A stretch of DNA of 64,000 nt, taken from positions 1-64,000 of the forward strand of contig NZ_LNWY01000018.1 in NCBI RefSeq assembly GCF_001681715.1, given 5' to 3'. Of this stretch, positions 52,736 to 60,688 are shown piece by piece; the first letter of the stretch is position 1, and every line of letters starts with the position of its first letter. The stretch is from Tritonibacter mobilis. Its GTDB lineage: Bacteria > Pseudomonadota > Alphaproteobacteria > Rhodobacterales > Rhodobacteraceae. A program made the position numbers and the translations under genes. Under the pieces are notes generated by a model. The model made no database searches. It was not told the origin of the DNA and saw nothing but the letters and a program-made list of their open reading frames with translations.

Positions 52736-52892
52736 CACGCTCTGGGCGTTCTGGTGAAGGGCTCAAGGGCCTCAATTCTAGGTGAGACCGGCACCGGGGG
52801 CACTTGATCGATAGCACCCCAGACAATGCGCCGGGTTCAAATTTGAATAGCAGTTTGCGGCATGCACCACAACGTTGCTCTTGTAGTTGCAA
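52674..52892 (-). CDS. com: Com-like zinc-finger translational activator
   Basis: This is a 72-residue protein resembling phage Mu Com: RCGACRKLLFKFEPG then LSIKCPRCRSHLELR gives a CxxC...CxxC zinc ribbon with the LLFK core seen in Com. In Mu, Com binds the mom mRNA and exposes its start codon. A TTG start at 52892 is proposed, with GGAG nine bases before it. The C-terminal 30 residues are a Pro/Arg-rich tail overlapping the next gene. The order com, small gene, GNAT enzyme parallels com-mom. Confidence 0.8.
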   Translation of the reverse strand: MQLQEQRCGACRKLLFKFEPGALSGVLSIKCPRCRSHLELRPLSPSPERPERDGKDGQSAQIQRHSPAPTSR

Positions 52893-53032
52893 CTGGAATC
52901 ACTCCATGAAAGCGCCGTCCTCGAGGACAGGAGGCGGCCATGAAGCGTGAGCTGGTCGGCGGGGTCGCGTGTGAGAATGTTGGCCCCGTGCAGATTGGCG
53001 CTTGCGCCCGTCTGCCCTCCGCTACTGTGAAG

Positions 53033-53064
53033 CCTTTGAAGGGGCGTTTAAGCCCCCTCAAAGG
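53033..53064 (-). terminator. hairpin after the tail-fibre gene, containing the right 18-bp repeat
   Basis: CCTTTGA-GGGGC / GCCCC-TCAAAGG (53033-53045 and 52-64 of the same line) is a 12-bp stem with one mismatch and a short loop. It starts right after the stop of the tail-fibre gene on the minus strand and probably ends the tail transcript. The right copy of the 18-bp direct repeat (53036-53053) is part of it. Confidence 0.6.
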
Positions 53065-53067
53065 CCC

Positions 53068-54939
53068 TTAAATCGCAGCGAGAATAAAGGCGAACAGCTC
53101 GTCATAGCGCACGCCTTGCCGGTCGTGGTACTCGGCCCCCTCCGGGGCTTCCTCGGCGCTGGCGAAGGTTTGCAGCTCTGTGCGGGCTTCAATGAGGGTC
53201 TCCAGTTCGCCGGTCTCCACTTGTTTTTTCACAAGCACGACCATTTCTTTTTCGACCTGCTGAACTTCGCCGGTCGGCTCACCTCGGGCATCCAGCACCG
53301 GCTCCTCAACTGTCACGGTGTGGGTGATCTCTTCCTCCACCTCTTCCATGATGGGCGCGGTCTCGGCGGGGATTTCGACCATTGCAGACCACCATTCATC
53401 CCAGCACAGAACGCCATAGCGCCACGGGTCCAGACCCTCGGCCTCAAAGGCGGCTGCGAGCTCTTGGGCAATGATACCGAAGTGCCAGCGGGCCGCGTCG
53501 CCTTTCTCGGCCACAGCGTCACGAATGCGGTATTTTTTTAGCAGGCTTTTTGCGACCACGGCCACACGGCGCTCGGCAGCATCCAAGTCCTGAATGTCGG
53601 TCTTGGTACACGCGTCGGACGTGTTGATTGTACCTGTTGCGGCGTAGACAACATCCCACCGATACGAGGGGAAACCACAGTTTTGTACACCGTCAGAACC
53701 CGGTCGAAACGTGCCATCAGGTGTTATGCGAGCCGCGTGCGTTCCCCCGGTATAGAAACTTACCCCGCCGTCAGTACCCGTGGAGCCTCTACCTTCCAGC
53801 AACAAGTCATATGACACAATTCCAACGGAACCAATAATGTCATCACGCTGCAATCTTATCCGGCTATCGTTGGCGCTTGATCCTCGAATGTGTAGGGCGT
53901 TTACCGGCGAAGTGGCCGCCTGACCAATGCCAAGGTAACTACCAATCGGCACGTTAAACTTTATGTCATCTTTGCCAATCTCTAGCGGGCGCGTGGCCTG
54001 AACCTCAATCAACAGCTTTGGGTTCGATGCGTTGGATGCCGGGTCAATTTTTGCGTAGAGGTGACCACCGGTGCTGTTGCCGCTCAGGGTATGCTTCACG
54101 CCGCTATCAGCGTCAGTAAGGTTCAGGTACGGGCCAGAGTTGCGAATTTCAATGTTGTCAGGCGTGACGCCCGCGCTGTTGACAATGATAGCCTTTTCCC
54201 AATCCGACCAACCGTAGGTCTGGGTCTTATGGCGTGCAAATATTTGTTGAGCTTCATGTCCTCTCGTCACAGCGATCTGCACGTAAGCATCGGCTGAGCG
54301 TACAAGGTGCTGTACGACAACAGGACCGGCTGGTGGGCTGTTTGCAATCCCAGCTTCCCCGCCACGCCAAAGGCCAGTTGTCGCTCCAATATCATTAAGA
54401 TCGTTGTTCGGGGGAATTAACGCAACGCCGCCCAAACCAAACGCCCCCACTTTCATGAGTTTATCTTCAGTCGCATCTGAGAGGCTCGCCTGCACCGCAG
54501 CGCCTGAAGCCTTCCCGCCCTTCAAGCGCAATTGCCACTCATCGCCCGCCTTCAACCCCACCTCATTGGAGGACGGATTGCCCATGCCAGTGTCGCGGTC
54601 TGCGTCAAACACAATGTCGCCTGTAAACCGCCCCTGACCCACGGTGTTATAAAAACCCTGATAGTTGCCCAGAAGTTCCTGCAGTGCCGCTGCAAGGTCG
54701 AGGTTATGCGAGCCGGTGGGGAAGACCGCATATGCCTGTCCCGCTGCTGTAGAACCCTGATAAGGCGCCTTGAGCGTGATGGTGTCGGCGCTATCGACGG
54801 TCAGGATCTCATAGACCCGCCCGTCCGGGCCGACAAAGCCCCAGCCGTTTTGCATCGCGCCAAACCAATCGGTGCCCGCGCCGGTGACGGTGGCGTTGCC
54901 ATTGGTCACAGTGACCGTGCCTGATGATACCCAAGCCAT
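53068..54939 (-). CDS. phage tail fibre with S74-type intramolecular chaperone
   Basis: This is a 623-residue tail-fibre protein. The N-terminal part (VTVTNGNATVTGAGTDWFGAM, split here) is the collar-like repeat seen at the base of tail fibres. The middle is beta-rich. From about residue 455 the CTKTDIQDLDAAERRVAVVAKSLLKKYR region and KGDAARWHFGIIAQELAAAFEAEG form a Peptidase_S74 chaperone domain, which cuts itself off after trimer folding. A C-terminal coiled coil (VEEEITHTVTVEEP, VEKEMVVLVKKQVE) follows. It would recognise the host surface. It is the last gene of the tail unit. Confidence 0.85.
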   Translation of the reverse strand: MAWVSSGTVTVTNGNATVTGAGTDWFGAMQNGWGFVGPDGRVYEILTVDSADTITLKAPYQGSTAAGQAYAVFPTGSHNLDLAAALQELLGNYQGFYNTVGQGRFTGDIVFDADRDTGMGNPSSNEVGLKAGDEWQLRLKGGKASGAAVQASLSDATEDKLMKVGAFGLGGVALIPPNNDLNDIGATTGLWRGGEAGIANSPPAGPVVVQHLVRSADAYVQIAVTRGHEAQQIFARHKTQTYGWSDWEKAIIVNSAGVTPDNIEIRNSGPYLNLTDADSGVKHTLSGNSTGGHLYAKIDPASNASNPKLLIEVQATRPLEIGKDDIKFNVPIGSYLGIGQAATSPVNALHIRGSSANDSRIRLQRDDIIGSVGIVSYDLLLEGRGSTGTDGGVSFYTGGTHAARITPDGTFRPGSDGVQNCGFPSYRWDVVYAATGTINTSDACTKTDIQDLDAAERRVAVVAKSLLKKYRIRDAVAEKGDAARWHFGIIAQELAAAFEAEGLDPWRYGVLCWDEWWSAMVEIPAETAPIMEEVEEEITHTVTVEEPVLDARGEPTGEVQQVEKEMVVLVKKQVETGELETLIEARTELQTFASAEEAPEGAEYHDRQGVRYDELFAFILAAI

Positions 54940-55322
54940 TATTGATTTTCCTCTTCAGGGACAGAAAGTTCGAAGTTTTCAGTTTGGTAAGGCCAGAGGC
55001 GGACACGCACCTGCACGGTGCTGCCAGCCGCAATGCCGGATTGTGCGAGCGAGAACTCGGTGACGGATACGGGCAAGTCGGAGCTGTTGATTTGCACCAC
55101 GGCCTCTGCCGGGATTTCAGAGACGAATGCGCCGCTGATCGACAGGCTCATCTTGGGTCGCTCTTGCAGCACGCCGCCGGGCACATAGTGCGTGACGTCC
55201 GAGTGCTTGCCGTCGAGATAGCCGGTCTCGTCGTCGTCAACCGGCGTATAGGTCTCGGGCACATCCAGAGCGCGAAGGATTGCGCCGGTCTGTTTGGAGT
55301 AAACGGAAATCTCTTTGCTCAT
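54939..55322 (-). CDS. small phage tail-associated protein
   Basis: This is a 127-residue protein of unknown family, beta-rich (YVPGGVLQERPKMSLSI, IAAGSTVQVRVRLW), with no signal peptide. It is coupled at both ends: four-base overlap with the J-like gene before it and one-base overlap with the tail-fibre gene after it. Its position suggests a fibre adaptor or assembly chaperone. That is inference from gene order. Confidence 0.7.
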   Translation of the reverse strand: MSKEISVYSKQTGAILRALDVPETYTPVDDDETGYLDGKHSDVTHYVPGGVLQERPKMSLSISGAFVSEIPAEAVVQINSSDLPVSVTEFSLAQSGIAAGSTVQVRVRLWPYQTENFELSVPEEENQ

Positions 55323-58300
55323 CGTTTGGTTTCCTCAACTTGCAGAAAGCGATTGAAGACATGCGCGGAGGCCGACATGCTTCCCGCCTTCAGGCGGGCA
55401 TGCAGAGAGACCCGATGCGTTCCCTCACCCGGCGTGACTGTCATCATGATGGTTTTCAGGTCGGCGTAGAAAATCGGCGTCGGCACAATATGCGCAGATG
55501 CGGTGCCGTTGACTGAGATGTTGACCCATCCGCCGCCCTCACCGACATATGTGCTGCCGCGTGCAGTAAACCCTACTGGGTAGCTCTGCTGCTGCATGAA
55601 GATCCCGGCGCTGACCGTGAAGACACGCTGAGGCGCACCATTGACGCGCACCTCGATCTCTATGGCCGAGGCCCCATCGACCTGAATATTCGCCTGCAGC
55701 GACATGGTGTTGCCGGAGCACTCCACATTGTCGATTGCGAGCACTTCTTGGTAGCTTGAGGACAGGTAGAAATCGGACCCGGCAAAAGCCGCGAAATTGT
55801 TGGTAATCGCACCCTCTGCGATGTTGGCGGTGTGGATGTCCGCGCGCCCGATGATGGCCCTGCGGACATAGATGTCCTCCATGTAAACGCCGGGCGGGTA
55901 ATAGATCTCGTCAATCGTGCGCCCCACGGTAAAGACCGAGAACGGCACGGTGAGGGATGATCCATCCGGCGCGGAAATCGTGAAGCTATCGGCGGCAAAG
56001 GCAACAGAGCTGCTGACCGCGCCATCGTCGCCCGCCTCCGCTGCGATCACCATGCCAGTGGCAACGCCATTCACGTTCACGCGCAGCATGTGCCGCCCTG
56101 AGATACCGTCGACACTCTCCGAGAGGGTTTGCACGGTTGCGGTGTTTTCACCGACCGTTGTGGTGAGCGTGTTCAGTGATGCGGCAAGGGCCTCGCCCTG
56201 AGACGCGCGGGCGAGGCTTTCCTGCTCGATGAGCGCCATCGCATTGTCGATAGACGCGCCAATCTGCACAGACCGGATCGCGAAGGCCTCGCGGTCCTCG
56301 GTCACTTTTGCCCGCAGATCCTCGGTCGCATAGGCGATGTCTTGGCGGATGCGTTCACCATCGGCGTGAGCCTGCAAGAGGCTTGCCAGCGTCTGCTCTG
56401 CGGCTTCCTCATCGGCGGCCAGAAGGTAGCGCGTGTCTGCGACGGTCTGGGTAAGCTGCGGCCCATCAAAGGCGCTGAGCACTTGTTCTGCGGTCTGAAC
56501 GCGGCCCTGCAAGGTCTCTAGCTGCGTCTGTTCGGCCTTGAGGCTGATGGCCTGTTGCGCGGCATCCAGTTCGGTCTCGGCGGTGGAAAGGCGCGTGATC
56601 AGCCCATCGACAACGGTCTGCGTGGCCGTTTCCTTCAGGGTCCCATTGATCGCGTCCAGCTCCACCTCCACTTGGTTGACCTGCAATTGCAGATCCTCGA
56701 CCAGCGGGAGCTGGCTTGGGTCCAGCAGCGCCTCTGTGATCTGACCGCGCACCCATGCTTGCGTGGCAGAAAGGGCGATACTGGCCTCAGCGGCGCTCAG
56801 GCGGATTTCAGCCTCGCTGATGCGCTCTGCCTCTTGCTCAAGCGCATAAATTCGCACCTTGCCGGTTTCTGGATCTGTCACGATCCCGGCGTCTGCGAAC
56901 TTGCCATCCACCTCGGACAGTTGTGTCGTCACCCACAGCACCTGATCGCCAATCATGGCAACTGCCTCGGACACGGTGCGCTGTTCCGCGGTGCGCAGAT
57001 CCACCTCGCGTTTCAGCGGCTGGATTTCATTGATGACCAGATCATCATCGAGGGCGGCGGCAACACTTGCGGCCTCATCCCCAACCGCGTCCCAGACGTC
57101 ATCGTCCAGTGCCCCCGGATTGATCCGCACATCAGGCGTTGTGACGGGCAGCCACCCAGACCACTTGGTCTGCCGCGTGGGTGCGATGGCTTTGCCGCGT
57201 ACTTCATAGTCAGCATTCGGCTGCACCGGGTGGTGGCGGTAGTTGCCCCCCGCGACATTGGTGGTGCTGACGGTATCGGCCTCGGCTTCAGGCCGCCCCT
57301 GCACGCGGATCTGGAAGGTCAGGCCGGTGCAGGTGTCAGATAGCCGACCGTCCCAGACAATGCGGATTGCGGGCGCATGGGCCTTGCCATCCGCTGCCGT
57401 GATGGTCTCACCGGCAACGGCCAAGCCGACAACGCCCGCGTCGGTCACCGGGATCGGGCCGGTCGGGTGCGGTGTCTCTGGCAGCTCCAGCGCCGGATCC
57501 GGGTCAAAGTCTGTCGGGTCGGTTTCGCGCAGCGAGAGGGAAACGTTCAGCGTCTGCAGGTCATAGGCCGCCTCGGTGATGCGGAAGGTCTTGGCGTCGT
57601 AGCCGTAGTCCTGAAGGCTCAAATGCACATTCTGCAGCGGACGCAGGCGGGCGTATTCACCGGGCAGGGGCAGGCGGTGGGTCCGAAACCGGCGGTTTTC
57701 CCGCAAGAGCGCATCGGTGAGCTGGCGCGCTTGTTCGGCGATGTAGACCATCGGCAGGTTCAGCTCGAAGAGCTTCTGGCGGCCATCCTCTGCGACCCAC
57801 TCGTCTTTGACGATGGTTTCCAGCGTGGAGGCCTCCCACAAAGAGGCCGGGCTGGTGTAGGTCGTGGTGACCGCGTTAAAGGTGTTTTCAAGGCCGGGAA
57901 AAGGGTCGTGCTGCCACGCCTGCGAGATCAGAACATCATCATCGGAAATCGTGGCCGAGGCGGCGGTGGCGCTGCCGACAATCGGATACCAATAGCCGCC
58001 GGTCTCGACGATCTGGGCATTCGCGGCGGAAAACAACTCTTCCAGAAAGTCGGCGGGGGCCTCTTCAAACTTGACTTCAAACCCGGCTTCAAACTGCGCG
58101 CGGCCAACCCCTTCAATGCCAATATCGCAGGCGTCCATGGCCTCGGCCCACTCGGTATAGGGCAGGTCTTCAGCCGGAAACCCGCCGCCCCAGATATCGC
58201 CACTCGGTAGGGCGATGCCGCGCAGGACATTGTAGGCAATGACCAGGGGATTGGCGGTCTGATCCCAGCTTGCCGGATCATTGAAACGGTGCGATCCGTT

Positions 58301-58528
58301 GCCGCCCACGGTGCTGTCTTTGCGGATGTCATAGAGCGGCGGGCCATCCAGCTCAAAGGCGTATCTGGGCACGCCGCTGGGGTAAAGATGATCGCGCCGA
58401 TAGAAGTAAAGCACCGCATAGCAAGTGCCGGTCAGGATGTGGTCGGGGGTCCATGGCCGGTCGGCAGCGCCGCCGCGCCAGTTCACCAGATGACTATGCG
58501 CGGTGGTATTGCGCTGAGGTCTCTGCAC
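55319..58528 (-). CDS. phage tail-tip protein J-like, N-terminally truncated
   Basis: This 1069-residue protein matches the central and C-terminal parts of tail-tip/host-specificity J proteins. There is a baseplate-like domain (YRRDHLYPSGVPRYAFELDGPPLYDIRKD, shown in part; FNAVTTTYTSP), a fibronectin-type stretch (PAIRIVWDGRLSDTCTGLTFQIRV region), a long coiled-coil segment (residues about 540-800) and a tip domain. It opens at WTPDHILTGTCYAVLYF with a GTG start; complete J proteins have 100-200 residues before that point. The upstream phage genes are missing, so the prophage is cut here. Host DNA begins within about 90 bases. Confidence 0.8.
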   Translation of the reverse strand: MQRPQRNTTAHSHLVNWRGGAADRPWTPDHILTGTCYAVLYFYRRDHLYPSGVPRYAFELDGPPLYDIRKDSTVGGNGSHRFNDPASWDQTANPLVIAYNVLRGIALPSGDIWGGGFPAEDLPYTEWAEAMDACDIGIEGVGRAQFEAGFEVKFEEAPADFLEELFSAANAQIVETGGYWYPIVGSATAASATISDDDVLISQAWQHDPFPGLENTFNAVTTTYTSPASLWEASTLETIVKDEWVAEDGRQKLFELNLPMVYIAEQARQLTDALLRENRRFRTHRLPLPGEYARLRPLQNVHLSLQDYGYDAKTFRITEAAYDLQTLNVSLSLRETDPTDFDPDPALELPETPHPTGPIPVTDAGVVGLAVAGETITAADGKAHAPAIRIVWDGRLSDTCTGLTFQIRVQGRPEAEADTVSTTNVAGGNYRHHPVQPNADYEVRGKAIAPTRQTKWSGWLPVTTPDVRINPGALDDDVWDAVGDEAASVAAALDDDLVINEIQPLKREVDLRTAEQRTVSEAVAMIGDQVLWVTTQLSEVDGKFADAGIVTDPETGKVRIYALEQEAERISEAEIRLSAAEASIALSATQAWVRGQITEALLDPSQLPLVEDLQLQVNQVEVELDAINGTLKETATQTVVDGLITRLSTAETELDAAQQAISLKAEQTQLETLQGRVQTAEQVLSAFDGPQLTQTVADTRYLLAADEEAAEQTLASLLQAHADGERIRQDIAYATEDLRAKVTEDREAFAIRSVQIGASIDNAMALIEQESLARASQGEALAASLNTLTTTVGENTATVQTLSESVDGISGRHMLRVNVNGVATGMVIAAEAGDDGAVSSSVAFAADSFTISAPDGSSLTVPFSVFTVGRTIDEIYYPPGVYMEDIYVRRAIIGRADIHTANIAEGAITNNFAAFAGSDFYLSSSYQEVLAIDNVECSGNTMSLQANIQVDGASAIEIEVRVNGAPQRVFTVSAGIFMQQQSYPVGFTARGSTYVGEGGGWVNISVNGTASAHIVPTPIFYADLKTIMMTVTPGEGTHRVSLHARLKAGSMSASAHVFNRFLQVEETKR

Positions 58529-58618
58529 TGCTCATCTGACTTAGATCAAAGACGAAACAGGGCCTTGCTGCGCATGAGCATATGCAAACGCGCGTCACAT
58601 TAAATATGAGGTTTCGAA

Positions 58619-58801
58619 ATGCTTCGCTTGGCCCTGATCTTGCACATCTTTATCGGCTCCACGCTGGGTGGCAGCGCCGTCATTGCCGCGCTGGTGATGG
58701 GGTATTCCACGATCTGGACGATCCTGATCGCGGCTGTGGTGGGCTTTGTGCTGGCGGTGCCAGTCAGTGCGATCGTTGCGCGCAAGCTTTATGGCGGGTG
58801 A
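58619..58801 (+). CDS. small two-helix membrane protein
   Basis: This is a 60-residue protein with two hydrophobic helices (LALILHIFIGSTLGGSAVIAALV in part, and TILIAAVVGFVLAVPVSAIVA) and a short loop. It is common in Rhodobacteraceae and often mislabelled CTP synthetase in databases, with no similarity to that enzyme. Function is unknown. It is the first host gene beside the prophage remnant. Confidence 0.75.
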   Translation: MLRLALILHIFIGSTLGGSAVIAALVMGYSTIWTILIAAVVGFVLAVPVSAIVARKLYGG

Positions 58802-58835
58802 GCCGGGGCAGCGGCGCGCTGTGATGGTCGTGACG

Positions 58836-58973
58836 TCAGAGCGCGTTTTGCACGTTTTGGGCCGTGCCTGAAATCGCCTCTCCGGCTTTTTGCAGGTCAC
58901 GGCCTGCGCCTTTGGTGGTCTCACAGGCGGCAAGGCCGAAGATCACAAGGGTCAGGAGCAGAGGGCGGATCAT
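58836..58973 (-). CDS. entericidin-type lipoprotein
   Basis: This is a 45-residue precursor. The signal sequence RPLLLTLVIFGLAAC ends with a lipobox (GLAAC) at Cys 16. The mature part TTKGAGRDLQKAGEAISGTAQNV is the short amphipathic helix of entericidin A/B-like lipoproteins. These are small cell-envelope lipoproteins found in many proteobacteria, with an uncertain role. The ATG at 58973 is the only sensible start. Confidence 0.85.
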   Translation of the reverse strand: MIRPLLLTLVIFGLAACETTKGAGRDLQKAGEAISGTAQNVQNAL

Positions 58974-59287
58974 GGGCGGGTCTCCATCGCGGTGCGGTGC
59001 CGCGAGAGGGCGGCGTCTGATCTGATGAAAATTCCCGATGTTTTCGAAAATGGCAAGAGCGAAGACAAGGCGGCGCGCGCTGCATTCTGTGCAATTGCAG
59101 CATAAATTTGTCGCTTCTTTATCGCCCTTAGGTTGCGTTGACGCGGTATTATACCGGTGGTGAGCGGGGGATTCGTTGCATTGCAAGATGGCGAATTTTC
59201 GCTTGGCTGCCCTTGGGGAGGGGCGTTGCACTTGTTTGCGTGAAGGCCAGCCCCAAATCAAAAGACAACTGTTTGCGAGGAGAGACG

Positions 59288-59581
59288 ATGGATTTCAATG
59301 TTCAGAAGAAATGTCTCGAAACCCGGCTGAGCGCACTCTCGGCCGGAATGCTCGCGGGGCAGGGGTTATCGGCCCTTGCGCGTGCGAGTGAGGCGCAGAT
59401 TGCCGGGCGGGGAAGCAGAGCTTCGACGTTGGCGGGGCGGGAAATGCGGGCGATTTTGACCGCATTGGACCGTCTGAAGGCCGGGGAATACGGCTATTGT
59501 CGGATTTGTGGCGCCGATATCGCGCCGGAGCAACTGCGGGCGCATCCCGAAATACCCTTTTGCGAATCCTGCTCCGCCTGA
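59288..59581 (+). CDS. DksA/TraR-type C4 zinc-finger protein
   Basis: This is a 97-residue protein. An N-terminal helical part precedes AILTALDRLKAGEYGYCRICGADIAPEQLRAHPEIPFCESC (seen in parts), the DksA/TraR zinc finger with four Cys (CRIC and CESC). It lacks the long coiled coil with the DxxDxA tip of true DksA, so it is a short TraR-like member that may bind the RNA polymerase secondary channel. GGAG precedes ATG 59288. Confidence 0.88.
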   Translation: MDFNVQKKCLETRLSALSAGMLAGQGLSALARASEAQIAGRGSRASTLAGREMRAILTALDRLKAGEYGYCRICGADIAPEQLRAHPEIPFCESCSA

Positions 59582-59890
59582 GGCGGCAGGACGAGCACCA
59601 AAATTGAGGCGGAGCCTGGCGTGAGGCGAAGGCATCATGCCGGGCTATGTGTTCATAAGGTGCATTTCACAACACAGAAGGTCTCAATCTTTCGGGGATA
59701 TATCGGGGTCGGGCAGGGCCACGATTTGAAAGCGGGCGCATGTGGCAATGGGCGCGCGATTTCACCGCGACGACAGCAGAGTGCGGGCAACAGGTTCGTT
59801 AAACCTTAGCCATTGTGCATCGGGGCCGTTGCCGCGCAGGTGGTGATGTGGCAAAACCCATGCGAATGCCTGACCATATGAGTTTAGCAG
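59582..59890. other. intergenic region upstream of the pcm-type gene
   Basis: There are about 310 bases with no credible gene. The first 50 bases are GC-rich and the rest should carry the promoter of the pcm-tolC unit. No clear -10/-35 pair stands out. Confidence 0.4.
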
Positions 59891-60544
59891 ATGACTGATT
59901 TCTCCGACCGCCGCCGCATGATGGTAGACACCCAGATCCGCCCGGCGGATGTGACCAAATACCCGATCATCGAAGCCCTGCTTGCCATTCCGCGCGAAAA
60001 CTTCGTGCCGGATTCGCAAAGCGAGGTTGCCTATGCAGACCAATCGGTGCCCCTGAGCGACGGGCGCGTGGTGCCTGAGCCGCGCACCTTGGCAAAAATG
60101 CTGGATGCGCTGGATGTGCGGCAGGATGAGCTGGTGCTGGATGTGGCCTGCGGGCTTGGATACTCCACCGCTGTGGTAGCGCGGCTGGCACAGATGGTGA
60201 TCGGGGTCGAGGAAGACGAAAGCCTCGCCGCTGAGGCGCAAGAGACCCTCAGCAACAGCAGCGCCGACAATGCCATCGTGCATCAAGGAGTGCTGACCGA
60301 GGGGGCCGCCGAGCATGGTCCCTATGATGTGATCCTCATTGAAGGCGGCGTCGAAGAGGTGCCGGATGAGCTTTTGGCGCAACTCAAAGACGGCGGACGT
60401 ATCGCGGCGTTGTTCATGAGTGGCGCGTTGGGCGAAGTTAAGGTAGGATATAAGAGTGCCGGTCGCGTGTCTTGGCGCTTTGAATTTAATGCGGGGGCAC
60501 CCGTGTTGCCCGGCTTTGCCAAGCCGGAAGTCTTTTCGCTCTGA
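59891..60544 (+). CDS. protein-L-isoaspartate O-methyltransferase family protein
   Basis: This is a 217-residue SAM-dependent methyltransferase of the PCMT family. MVDTQIRPADVTKYPIIEALLAIPRENFVP is the typical start (given in part), and LVLDVACGLGYSTAVVARLA is SAM motif I. YDVILIEGGVEEVPDELLAQL carries the later motifs. In place of the G-TGSGY of repair enzymes it has CGLGYS, and the substrate-gating residues are changed, as in the alphaproteobacterial type encoded next to tolC. Repair of isoaspartate is not certain. tolC follows 144 bp on. Confidence 0.87.
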   Translation: MTDFSDRRRMMVDTQIRPADVTKYPIIEALLAIPRENFVPDSQSEVAYADQSVPLSDGRVVPEPRTLAKMLDALDVRQDELVLDVACGLGYSTAVVARLAQMVIGVEEDESLAAEAQETLSNSSADNAIVHQGVLTEGAAEHGPYDVILIEGGVEEVPDELLAQLKDGGRIAALFMSGALGEVKVGYKSAGRVSWRFEFNAGAPVLPGFAKPEVFSL

Positions 60545-60688
60545 CGCAGGCCATCCTGTCGCGCTCCTGTCTTTTCGGTCAGATAAGCAAGATAGGCTCT
60601 TTTCAAATAGATGTGACGTTCACATATGTTTGGCGCAAACGAGATTGATAACGGGGCAAAAAACCCCACAAGACATCGAGGCGACAGG

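Noticed and set aside
52837-53061. 74-codon minus-strand frame before com
   Set aside because: It starts in the terminator hairpin of the tail-fibre gene and overlaps com; no domain or ribosome site.
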